DNA of 64,000 nucleotides. Source: Burkholderiaceae bacterium DAT-1 (lineage in GTDB: Bacteria > Pseudomonadota > Gammaproteobacteria > Burkholderiales > Chitinimonadaceae). Below are positions 9,739 to 17,601 of this stretch, piece after piece. The number at the start of each line of letters is the position of its first letter. Positions within the stretch are counted from its first letter, which is position 1. Position numbers and translations under genes: made by a program. The DNA is taken from positions 248,001 through 312,000 of the forward strand of contig JAHRBI010000005.1 in NCBI GenBank assembly GCA_019084025.1, written 5' to 3'. The notes beneath the pieces were generated by a model. The model did not search any database. It was given only the letters and a program-made list of their open reading frames with translations, and was not told the origin of the DNA.

Positions 9739-10983
9739 ATGGATATCCATGTACTGATCATTGATAGCTCGGCAGTCGCCCGGGAAGCCTTGGTAAAAAT
9801 ACTGAGTCGCGATCCCTCCATCCAGCTCATGCGTCCGCTGGCGAATACCGCCTTTATTGCCAATCGCTTTCAGGACAGGCGTCCCGATGTGGTCATACTG
9901 GATGCAGGCATGCCGCAACTGCACGGATTGGTGACGCTCAGGCACATCATGAAAGAGACACCCGTGCCGGTTGTGTTTTCGGTGCCCCTCAGTGCCGAAG
10001 GCGGACAGGTTGCCGAAGATGCAATGGATATCGGTGCAGTCAGCTTTTTCAGTCGTCCGGAGCACAACATCCCCCAGTTTCTCGAAGCCTTCGCCACCGA
10101 ACTCCTAACCAAAGTGTGGGCAGCTGCACATGTGCGACTGCCGGCAAGCCAAGCCGGATCGAGGGAACAAACTGCTACCCCGACTCAGGCCAGCAAGCTT
10201 CCGCTTCCCAAAGCACCACCGACGCCGCAGCGCCTGATCAAACCGCAAACGCAATCATCCCTGCCTTTGCGGCCAGCACCTGTTGCGTTTGTACCGCCCA
10301 CCCACCCTGATCTGCCCCACCAAATCGACTGGGATGGAAACTGGAACAGCATCCCGCAAAAACGCAGCCCGGATGCGATGTTGCCCCGACCTGCGGTGAA
10401 TCCGCATATTCCCAAAACGCCTTCAGTGGTCGCGATTGGCACCTCGGCAGGCGGCACCATCGCACTGGAGTTTTTGATTCCACGATTACCCCCAAGCTGT
10501 CCAGCCATGGTCGTGGTGCAGCATATGCCGGAGAAATTCACGACCAGCTTTGCCGAGCGAATCGATCAACTCTCCCGTGTCAGAGTGAAAGAGGCTAAGC
10601 ATGGCGATCTGCTCGAGCAGGGGACGATACTGATTGCACCCGGCGGCAAACACTTGCTGATCAAGCGCCAGGGAACACATTACTTTGCAGAAGTGCGTGA
10701 TGGCCCGACGGTGACCCGCCACCGCCCCTCGGTAGATGTACTATTCCGATCAGTCGCCACGCATGCAGGGCGCAACGCCATTGGCCTGATCCTGACCGGG
10801 ATGGGTGACGATGGTGCCATGGGTATGGCAGAAATGCATGAATGTGGCGCCCGCACCATTGCGCAGGATGAAGCCAGCTGCATGGTGTTTGGCATGCCCA
10901 AGGAGGCCATTGCACTAGGTGGCGTCGATCATGTGATGTCACTGGATCAGATTGCCACCTATCTGTGCGGGCTTCGCCCTTAG
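9739..10983 (+). CDS. cheB: Chemotaxis methylesterase CheB with an altered receiver domain
   Basis: A CCGGAG site lies just before the ATG at 9739, so I prefer it to the upstream in-frame ATG at 9724. The protein (414 residues) has an N-terminal receiver domain, a Pro-rich linker (about 140-225) and the methylesterase domain. The esterase triad looks intact: Ser in GTSAGG, His in QHMP and Asp in GMGDDGA. The receiver keeps the phospho-acceptor Asp (about residue 55) and one acidic residue (Asp9), but the second acidic residue is Ser10 and the usual Lys is Arg106 (SRP instead of KP). Phosphorylation may therefore be weak or absent. Confidence 0.93.
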   Translation: MDIHVLIIDSSAVAREALVKILSRDPSIQLMRPLANTAFIANRFQDRRPDVVILDAGMPQLHGLVTLRHIMKETPVPVVFSVPLSAEGGQVAEDAMDIGAVSFFSRPEHNIPQFLEAFATELLTKVWAAAHVRLPASQAGSREQTATPTQASKLPLPKAPPTPQRLIKPQTQSSLPLRPAPVAFVPPTHPDLPHQIDWDGNWNSIPQKRSPDAMLPRPAVNPHIPKTPSVVAIGTSAGGTIALEFLIPRLPPSCPAMVVVQHMPEKFTTSFAERIDQLSRVRVKEAKHGDLLEQGTILIAPGGKHLLIKRQGTHYFAEVRDGPTVTRHRPSVDVLFRSVATHAGRNAIGLILTGMGDDGAMGMAEMHECGARTIAQDEASCMVFGMPKEAIALGGVDHVMSLDQIATYLCGLRP

Positions 10984-11023
10984 CCTGCTGGCAGGATCAT
11001 CCGCCCCGACACATTCATCCCGC

Positions 11024-12400
11024 TTAGTTAATGTATTGGAACAGCGTCAGGTTCTGAACCTGCGAAAACGACTTCATTGCCGCATTCAGTGTCATCTGGT
11101 TTTGCGTGAAGTCACTGATGCCTTTGGCATAATCCACGTCCATCAGTGTTGAAATTTGCTTGCTGTATTGCAGGGAAATATCGCTCTGTGTGCCCTGAAT
11201 GCTTTTCAGCTGGTTCATACGCGCACCCACTGCCGTCTGCACCTGCAGCACACTCTTCATGGCATTTTGCAGATACTGCACGGTGTACCCGATCTGGGTC
11301 TGGAACTGTGCCTGCGTGGCTGGCGTAATCTTGGTATTCTGGGTGGCGGAAATCATATCGCCCAGCACAGAAAACACATCCTGATTGCGGCTGCTCTGAA
11401 TCGTAAAAGCATCCCCATCAGCAGGGGAGCCAGAGATACTGACCTTGGCGCCAAAATTCCAGCCCGGAATCAATGGATACCCCTGTCCTGCCCCCTGCGA
11501 CAGGCTAATTTGTCCGCCATCGGTATATTTAACGGGAAAGGAATTGGGATTCAGTGCCGTGTCGGTTCTGCCACCCACTGGCTGCTGGGTGTTGTAGTCG
11601 TACCCATCAATCATCGAGCGGTTATAGTTCACCGAGCTCGGATCGTTATTGATGATGTCGTAATTCGTCATGCTCTGCGTCGGCGTAGTCGGATCGGGCA
11701 CCACGTGGAAGGCAATCCGGTAATCGCCGGTATTGTTGGTATTTGCCCACGCCTGCGGATCGCTGACCATGCCCGTCGTAATCATGGCGGTGCCGGTATT
11801 GGTTGGTTGCCCGCCAGTGGCAAAATACCCATTGCCATTGGGTACATTCACCAAAAAGTCGGCACCCGAATCAGAAATGGCAACGGTGGTCGTTTGCGAC
11901 ACCTGCATCATCCGCTGGCCACTATCGCCCTGATAATTCACCTGCCCTAGCGCCATCTCTGCAAAAGGCTGGGTATCACCCTTGAACCCGGAAAACAGAT
12001 ACTTCCCGTATTGATCCGTGCCATTGGCGAGTGATAGCAACTGCTTGTAACTAGCCTGCAATTGCTGGGAAATGGCATTTTCGGCAGTCGGCGACATGGC
12101 CGAACTCCCCGCCTGAATCACCGAGGACTGGATGCTGGTGAGCAAATTCACCATCTGCTTGAGGCTATTTTCCTCAGCACCCAAACTGCTGGTGGCATTA
12201 TTGATGCTGACATCGAACTGTTTCAGCAAACTCTTTCCCTGCCCCAGATCGAGGGATTGCGCTGCCGCAATCGGATCATCTGCTGGCGTCAGTACTCGAC
12301 GTCCCGTGGAGAGCTGGTTTTGCAGGTCGTACATATTGGCCTGCAAATTATCAATATTGAAGACACTGGCCGCAAAGATAGAACTACTGGCGATACGCAT
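11024..12400 (-). CDS. flgL: Flagellar hook-filament junction protein FlgL (HAP3)
   Basis: This 458-residue protein has the flagellin-like N-terminal D0/D1 helices (MRIASSSIFA, then LQNQLSTGRRVLTPADDP) and the matching C-terminal helices ending in FQYIN. The middle is longer than in short FlgL proteins (about 300 residues) and holds a module ending GWNFGAKVSISGSPADGDAF, which recurs in FlgK next door. FlgL forms the layer between FlgK and the flagellin filament and is exported by the flagellar type III system. A GGGAG site precedes the start, 29 bases after the flgK stop. It is the last gene of the operon and converges with cheB. Confidence 0.95.
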   Translation of the reverse strand: MRIASSSIFAASVFNIDNLQANMYDLQNQLSTGRRVLTPADDPIAAAQSLDLGQGKSLLKQFDVSINNATSSLGAEENSLKQMVNLLTSIQSSVIQAGSSAMSPTAENAISQQLQASYKQLLSLANGTDQYGKYLFSGFKGDTQPFAEMALGQVNYQGDSGQRMMQVSQTTTVAISDSGADFLVNVPNGNGYFATGGQPTNTGTAMITTGMVSDPQAWANTNNTGDYRIAFHVVPDPTTPTQSMTNYDIINNDPSSVNYNRSMIDGYDYNTQQPVGGRTDTALNPNSFPVKYTDGGQISLSQGAGQGYPLIPGWNFGAKVSISGSPADGDAFTIQSSRNQDVFSVLGDMISATQNTKITPATQAQFQTQIGYTVQYLQNAMKSVLQVQTAVGARMNQLKSIQGTQSDISLQYSKQISTLMDVDYAKGISDFTQNQMTLNAAMKSFSQVQNLTLFQYIN

Positions 12401-12429
12401 GATTCATGCTCCCGAGGCGTTTATGACCT

Positions 12430-15400
12430 TCAATTAATATTGAGAATCTGTTCAAAGGCTTTCTGTGCGACCTGAATCACCTTGGACGATGCCTGATAAG
12501 CCTGCTGGTAAATAATCAGGTTCGATGCTTCTTCATCCAGATTCACGCCCGACATGGATTGCTGCTGCTGGGTGATCTGCTGCAGCATGGCCGCCTGTGT
12601 CGACTGGTTTACCTTCACCTGATTCGACATCACCCCCACTTGCGCCACCCACTGGCTGTAGGCCGACTGGTAGGAAGCCGTGTGACCCAGCATGGTTTTG
12701 GTGGTTTGCAACTGACCAATCGCCACTGCATTGCGGTTATCCGATACCCCGCCGGTATTCGGACTGACCAGGAAGCTATCGCCCGCAGCAGGCACACCTG
12801 TCACCTGAGCAGTCCAGCCGTTGTAACTGATCTGATTACCCGGCACAAAGTTATTGGGACGCGCCAATTGCAGAATCTGACCATTGGTGGGGTCTTTAAT
12901 CTGGTAACTGGTGGGTGTCACAAAATTAATTTCGATGGGACGGCGGATGGCCGGATTATTCTGGGTCATGGTATTGGCCACCGTGCCAATGCCCGTGGCG
13001 GTTCCCTGTGCCAACTCCTCAATCTGGAAGCTTTCTCCGGATTCCGGCGTCCCCGTAATGGTGGCGGTCCAGCCATCTACCGTAATGGGTTGCCCGGAAA
13101 AAACCTGCGGCTTGCCCAGCGCCATGCCGGGCGCCGGACTCCCTGCTGTGCCTTGATCTTCAAATATCTGGTAAAGCGGCAGGGAAACAGGCGGCTGTAA
13201 CGCACCCAACGGGGATGGCACCGCAACCGATGCGCCCAGATAGGTAATATTCGGCTGACCGTTAATGGCCTGATTCGCCGCCACCACATTGCCATTCATC
13301 ACATTGACGATATTGAATGTTGTCGGCGGGTTGCCATTACCCGGATCAATAAATTGAACCTGGAAGGGGAATTCGATCACCGAATTCATGGTTTTCGTGC
13401 CGTTCTGCAATGGGCCATTGCCGGTCACAGCAACGGTCGCAGCCGCACTATTGGCCGTACCGGTCAGGGTATAGAACTGATAGCTCGTTGACGTCACCGC
13501 GCCGGGAGACACCTTCGCATTCCCGCTATTGGTGGTGGGTTGTACCGCAAAGGCATCATCGGGCTTGGGATAGCCGCTGACCGCCACACTCCAGCCGTTG
13601 TAGGTAATGGCATTGCCTGATGTATAGGGCAGGTTATTGCCAATCACCGCGCCAGTTTGCGAGTTGAGCAGATTATAGGTAATGGCACCCGGCCCCGGAT
13701 TTGCCCCCGGCTGTGCCACTGTCCGACCTTGGTAGATAATCGGCACACCCGGCGTATAGGCCACACTCGTCGCCAACACCGTCTGTGAGCGGGCATCGAC
13801 GATATCGACGTCCGGTCCGTTAGGAATGGCCTGCAGGTAATCATTGAATTTGATGGTCACCGGCAAGGCTGCCACCCCACCCTGTCCCGATACTGCCGAC
13901 GATAGCGTGGAAATGGTTGCTGCGCTTTTATTCCCCACCACTGCATTGCTGGCCACGGTCACGACGTCCGAGCTGCCTGTCATCGGCAGCGCGGCAGCAA
14001 TCTGCGCAGCTTCGGTAATCGCCAGCCCCATCTGCATGACCGTTTGCCGGGTTGGCTGAATCAGGTACTGATCTCCGGTCTGGAATGCGCCTGCCAGTTG
14101 CTGGAACTCGAGGCCATCCGGCTGGGTAACTTTGATATTGGTACCCGAAACTGTCCAGTTGACCAGATCGTTACTCGTCCAGCTGGCCGCACCATCGGAA
14201 CGGTTCAGTGTATAAGTGGGCGGAACCGGCGGCACCAGAGTCGCATCACCTACAGTGGTGACGAAAAAGGTGTAATCATCGCCACTGAGCGCTGAAGTAT
14301 CTGCAATCGCAACTTGTAGTTTGCCATCGCCTTTGTTCTCGCTATTCGGCAGCACGGCAGAGGCCGCAGGCTTGAATGTCACGCCAATCTGCTGTCCGGC
14401 AGCAAAGTCTGCGCCCACAGTCTGCATCTTGAACTGAATCCCGAATGCAGTGACGCCTGCATGCATCTGCGTCGTATCAAATAAGGCACTGGTTTTGCCG
14501 TCACTCAGTTGGGTAATGCTGTAGTTAGTCCCATCAAAAGAGATGTTGTAGTCGCTGGCAACATAAGGCGTCTCACCCAGGTTTTCGGCTGTGAATGTGG
14601 CCAGCCCGCTGGGTGTATTAAAGGTTTGCGTATCGATTCTTTCCTGCGGAATCTGGAAGAAATTACCGCCATTATTGCCCCGCAAATCCTGGCCCTGGCG
14701 ACTGAGCTGATTGATATTGACCGCAATATTCATTGCCACCAGACCAATCTGATTTCGCGTGGCCTCCAGCATCTGGGTGCGGAATTGCAGCAAGGCACCG
14801 AGTGTTCCACCAGTCAGCTGCGCATCGGGAATATGGGCAGTATTCCCAAATTGCTGGTAGGCCACAGTCAGCTCACCGGCATCCGAATTGGAAAATACTG
14901 TGCCTAGCGTAAACGCCTGTGCCCCCACTACCAGACTCTGTCCATTCCCGATAAAGATGTTATAAGTACCATCTCCCTGACGGATCACGTTGGCATTCAC
15001 CAGCTTGTTCATTTCGGTGACTAAGTTATCGCGCTCATCCAGCAAATCATTGGAAGGCTGTCCACCTGCCGCACCTTCGGCCGTCAGAATGGCGACATTC
15101 AGGTTGGCAATTTGCGCACTGATACTGTTGATCTTCCCGACAGTGGCGGTCAGATTATCGTTCAGCTGGGTGTTCATCAGATTGAACTGCGTGTCCAGGG
15201 TCTGCATATTGCTGATCATCGTCTGGGCATTCCCCATCAGCGACTGGCGAGCAGGAATGGACGATGGATTCGCAGACACCGCTTGTACGCCGCTGAAGAA
15301 AGACTGCAGCGTAGGCGAAAACCCGACATTGGGATCCGCCATCATATTATTGATGGCACCTATGTGCTGATTGAGTTCGGTGTAAAAGCTGTTTTGCGCA

Positions 15401-15639
15401 TGGGCGGAATTCACCTGCTGCGACATGTACTGGTTGTACACGCGCGCAACGGTCGCCACATCGACGCCGCGTCCCAAAAATCCCGATCCAGTGGGATCGG
15501 CCATCTGGGTTTTCTGCACAATGGTCTGACGGTTGTAGCCCGCAGTATGTGCATTGGCGATATTGTGCGAAGTGGTCGATAGACCAATTTCCGCTGCTGC
15601 CAGCCCGGTGACTGCGACGCCATAAACACTTGTAGACAT
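12430..15639 (-). CDS. flgK: Flagellar hook-associated protein FlgK (HAP1), oversized
   Basis: The ends are typical FlgK: an N-terminal D0/D1 with GLSTTSHNIANAHTAGYNRQ and a C-terminal helix with NLDEEASNLIIYQQAYQASSKVIQ. At 1069 residues it is about twice the usual 450-650. The extra length is a central region of beta-rich modules. A signature of the type I-x-Y-x-G-W-x-x-x-V-x-G-x-P-x-x-G-D-x-F occurs near residues 680, 855 and 940, each after a segment resembling PIEINFVTPTSYQI. The protein would sit at the hook-filament junction with its extra domains exposed on the outside. Translation starts 27 bases after flgJ in the same operon. Confidence 0.95.
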   Translation of the reverse strand: MSTSVYGVAVTGLAAAEIGLSTTSHNIANAHTAGYNRQTIVQKTQMADPTGSGFLGRGVDVATVARVYNQYMSQQVNSAHAQNSFYTELNQHIGAINNMMADPNVGFSPTLQSFFSGVQAVSANPSSIPARQSLMGNAQTMISNMQTLDTQFNLMNTQLNDNLTATVGKINSISAQIANLNVAILTAEGAAGGQPSNDLLDERDNLVTEMNKLVNANVIRQGDGTYNIFIGNGQSLVVGAQAFTLGTVFSNSDAGELTVAYQQFGNTAHIPDAQLTGGTLGALLQFRTQMLEATRNQIGLVAMNIAVNINQLSRQGQDLRGNNGGNFFQIPQERIDTQTFNTPSGLATFTAENLGETPYVASDYNISFDGTNYSITQLSDGKTSALFDTTQMHAGVTAFGIQFKMQTVGADFAAGQQIGVTFKPAASAVLPNSENKGDGKLQVAIADTSALSGDDYTFFVTTVGDATLVPPVPPTYTLNRSDGAASWTSNDLVNWTVSGTNIKVTQPDGLEFQQLAGAFQTGDQYLIQPTRQTVMQMGLAITEAAQIAAALPMTGSSDVVTVASNAVVGNKSAATISTLSSAVSGQGGVAALPVTIKFNDYLQAIPNGPDVDIVDARSQTVLATSVAYTPGVPIIYQGRTVAQPGANPGPGAITYNLLNSQTGAVIGNNLPYTSGNAITYNGWSVAVSGYPKPDDAFAVQPTTNSGNAKVSPGAVTSTSYQFYTLTGTANSAAATVAVTGNGPLQNGTKTMNSVIEFPFQVQFIDPGNGNPPTTFNIVNVMNGNVVAANQAINGQPNITYLGASVAVPSPLGALQPPVSLPLYQIFEDQGTAGSPAPGMALGKPQVFSGQPITVDGWTATITGTPESGESFQIEELAQGTATGIGTVANTMTQNNPAIRRPIEINFVTPTSYQIKDPTNGQILQLARPNNFVPGNQISYNGWTAQVTGVPAAGDSFLVSPNTGGVSDNRNAVAIGQLQTTKTMLGHTASYQSAYSQWVAQVGVMSNQVKVNQSTQAAMLQQITQQQQSMSGVNLDEEASNLIIYQQAYQASSKVIQVAQKAFEQILNIN

Positions 15640-15666
15640 CTTATTCTCCCTTTTATGTCGCTACGT

Positions 15667-16557
15667 TCAGGCCATGCGCCACGGGTTGAGCGCCGGATTG
15701 GCGGCTACCTGAGCCAGCTTTCTGGCGTAATGCGGATCAGTGGCATAGCCACCTTGCTGCAGGCCACTGGCAAATTGCTCGACATTGCCGCCGCTATTGG
15801 CTGACTTGCCATAGCGCGATTGCAGCAGTCGTGCATAGTCGTTGAATGCGTCGCCATAGCTGTCATAGGCACGGAATCGCTCGATCCGTCGCTGAGCGAC
15901 GCCATCGACGTATTCGGTGGTGACCACGTCAGCGGTCTTGCCGTTCCAGTCTGGCGTCGCCTTGATGCCGAAGAGATTGAAACTATTGCGGCCGCTCTGA
16001 TCGCGGATTGGCTTCTTGCCCCACCCCGTTTCCAGCGCGGCATGTGCCAGTAGTAGATGTGGCGATACGCCAAGCGATTGCGCAGCACCGTTAGCAGACT
16101 GTCCCAGGTCGGAAACAAATTGTTCCGGGGTCTCGACGGCAGACTGTGCCGGTTGTCCCGCCTGCTGGATGGCAGGTTTTGCCGTATACGCCGACAGAAG
16201 GGAAGATGGCGGTCGCATCAGCGGCACCTGACGCAGGCTCGGATCACTCTGCAGATTCAGCTGACGCTCGATGAGGCTGGCAAACCCTACGCCACGCTCG
16301 GACAGCGTCTGCATCATTTGCTGGTCGTGCATCCCTCGCCAGGTTTGGACCTGATTAGTTTCCAGGCCATCAAAGGACGGGGTGGCCTGCCGCATGGCCT
16401 TGAGCATCATATTCATGAACAGTGCTTCAAATTGCTGGGCAACCTGGCGATTCGCCGCTTTGGTATCACTGGATGCCATCGACTTCAGCTTGCCTACGCT
16501 TTGCGTATCAAAAGCAAGCTGCCCGGACAATTTGAACTGGCTGTCAGCTACTGACAT
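15667..16557 (-). CDS. flgJ: Flagellar rod-capping protein and peptidoglycan hydrolase FlgJ
   Basis: The start at 16557 (MSVADSQFKLSGQ) follows a GGGAG ribosome-binding site. The 296-residue product has an N-terminal rod-capping domain (about 35-110, including FEALFMNMMLKAMR) and a C-terminal glucosaminidase domain of the type that cuts peptidoglycan for rod passage. The catalytic Glu lies in HAALETGWG. It heads a flgJ-flgK-flgL unit separate from the remaining flg genes, which are not in the window. A sigma-54 promoter motif sits upstream. Confidence 0.95.
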   Translation of the reverse strand: MSVADSQFKLSGQLAFDTQSVGKLKSMASSDTKAANRQVAQQFEALFMNMMLKAMRQATPSFDGLETNQVQTWRGMHDQQMMQTLSERGVGFASLIERQLNLQSDPSLRQVPLMRPPSSLLSAYTAKPAIQQAGQPAQSAVETPEQFVSDLGQSANGAAQSLGVSPHLLLAHAALETGWGKKPIRDQSGRNSFNLFGIKATPDWNGKTADVVTTEYVDGVAQRRIERFRAYDSYGDAFNDYARLLQSRYGKSANSGGNVEQFASGLQQGGYATDPHYARKLAQVAANPALNPWRMA

Positions 16558-16599
16558 GATGCATCTCCCATGCATGACTTCGATCTTTGGGAGAGGTTT

Positions 16600-16617
16600 A
16601 AGCAGGGTTCGTGCCAG
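16600..16617 (-). promoter_or_regulatory. Sigma-54 (RpoN) promoter of flgJKL
   Basis: Read on the minus strand the sequence is CTGGCACGAACCCTGCTT. It has GG at -24 and GC at -12 separated by exactly ten bases and matches the consensus TGGCACG-N4-TTGC at all but one position. It lies about 43 bases upstream of the flgJ ATG and downstream of a terminator closing the previous gene. Sigma-54 control of flagellar genes through an FlrC/FleR-type activator is known in polar-flagellated proteobacteria. Confidence 0.85.
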
Positions 16618-16644
16618 CGTTTATATGCGGCGGGACGAAAAAAT

Positions 16645-16664
16645 GGCGAAGCTAGCGCTTCGCC
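16645..16664 (-). terminator. Intrinsic terminator of the deiodinase-like gene
   Basis: A perfect 8-bp stem (GGCGAAGC/GCTTCGCC) with a four-base loop is followed on the minus strand by A and a run of six T. It lies 45 bases past the stop of the flavoprotein gene and isolates it from flgJ. Confidence 0.85.
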
Positions 16665-16708
16665 CAAAGGGTTGAACAACAGTTACGGAGGAAATCGGCG
16701 AAATCGAA

Positions 16709-17383
16709 TTAAATGAAGCGCGCGATATCTTCCAGCGGCTTCTTAATCAACGCGTGTTCTGGCACCGTTGCAGCCTCGGCGGGATACCCCACCACCAACA
16801 GGATATAGGGCTTGTCATCCTCGGGGCGGCCGCAAATTTCGTTCAGAAACCCCATCGGCTTGGGCGTGTGTGTCAGCGTGGCCAGTCCGGCATCATGCAG
16901 GGCAGCGATCAGAAAGCCGGTCGCAATGCCAACAGACTCATTGATGTAGTAATTCTTTTTCTGGTCATCTGCATGCACCCCTCCACGACGCTGGGCAAAA
17001 ATGGAGATCAGCCAGGGTGCGGATTCAAGAAAGGGCTTGTGCGCATCGGTTCCCAGCGGCTTCAGTGCATTCAGCCATTCTTCGCCGCCCTTCCCGGCAT
17101 AGAATGCGCGCTCTTCTTCCTCTGCCGCCTCGCGAATCTTGCGCTTGGTGTCGGGGTCGGAAATACAGGCAAAGTACCATGGCTGATGGTTGGCACCACT
17201 CGGTGCAGTCGCTGCAGCCTTGATACAGGATTCGATCACTTCGCGTGCAACGGGGCGATCCGAGAAGTCGCGCACGGTATGCCGACGCTTGATGTTTTCA
17301 TAAAACATGGCGGCACGCAGACGCATTTCTTCCGGTGAATATTCCCGGTAATCTGGCAACGGTCGCGATTGTGCTTCGCTCAT
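16709..17383 (-). CDS. Nitroreductase-fold flavoprotein resembling iodotyrosine deiodinase
   Basis: The start at 17383 follows a strong GGAGGGG site; the frame stays open upstream but without a site. The 224-residue protein is an FMN-binding nitroreductase-superfamily enzyme ([13 protein letters not shown], then [10 protein letters not shown]). The middle matches iodotyrosine deiodinase (IYD): an EEEE...Y...W segment, then K, then SAPWLISIF, and an end like [12 protein letters not shown]. The three residues that grip the amino-acid part of the substrate in mouse IYD (Glu153, Tyr157, Lys178) are present with the same spacing: Glu, then Tyr four later, then Lys twenty-one later. A reductive halotyrosine dehalogenase, or a relative acting on another phenol, is the best guess. 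Mammalian IYD has a membrane anchor; this one has none. Confidence 0.8.
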   Translation of the reverse strand: MSEAQSRPLPDYREYSPEEMRLRAAMFYENIKRRHTVRDFSDRPVAREVIESCIKAAATAPSGANHQPWYFACISDPDTKRKIREAAEEEERAFYAGKGGEEWLNALKPLGTDAHKPFLESAPWLISIFAQRRGGVHADDQKKNYYINESVGIATGFLIAALHDAGLATLTHTPKPMGFLNEICGRPEDDKPYILLVVGYPAEAATVPEHALIKKPLEDIARFI

Positions 17384-17550
17384 GATTTCCCCTCCAAAAG
17401 CATTTGTAACAAATATATCGTGCATGCTTTTGGCGCCAGGCAGCAAGCGAATCGCAATTGGGAAAAATGCATGTTGCGTGAAAGCTGTGCACATTTGATC
17501 AATAACTGGCGGCAAATCATGTTTGCCAATTGCAGAGAAAAAAGATTAAA

Positions 17551-17572
17551 AAACCCGCCAATTGGCGGGTTT
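17551..17572 (-). terminator. Intrinsic terminator of the M28 peptidase gene
   Basis: A perfect 22-base palindrome (AAACCCGCCAA and its complement) lies 29 bases past the M28 stop codon and is followed by a T run on the minus strand. It may also act on the other strand. Confidence 0.85.
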
Positions 17573-17601
17573 GCAAGGAAATCAATTATCTCACCTTAAG
17601 T

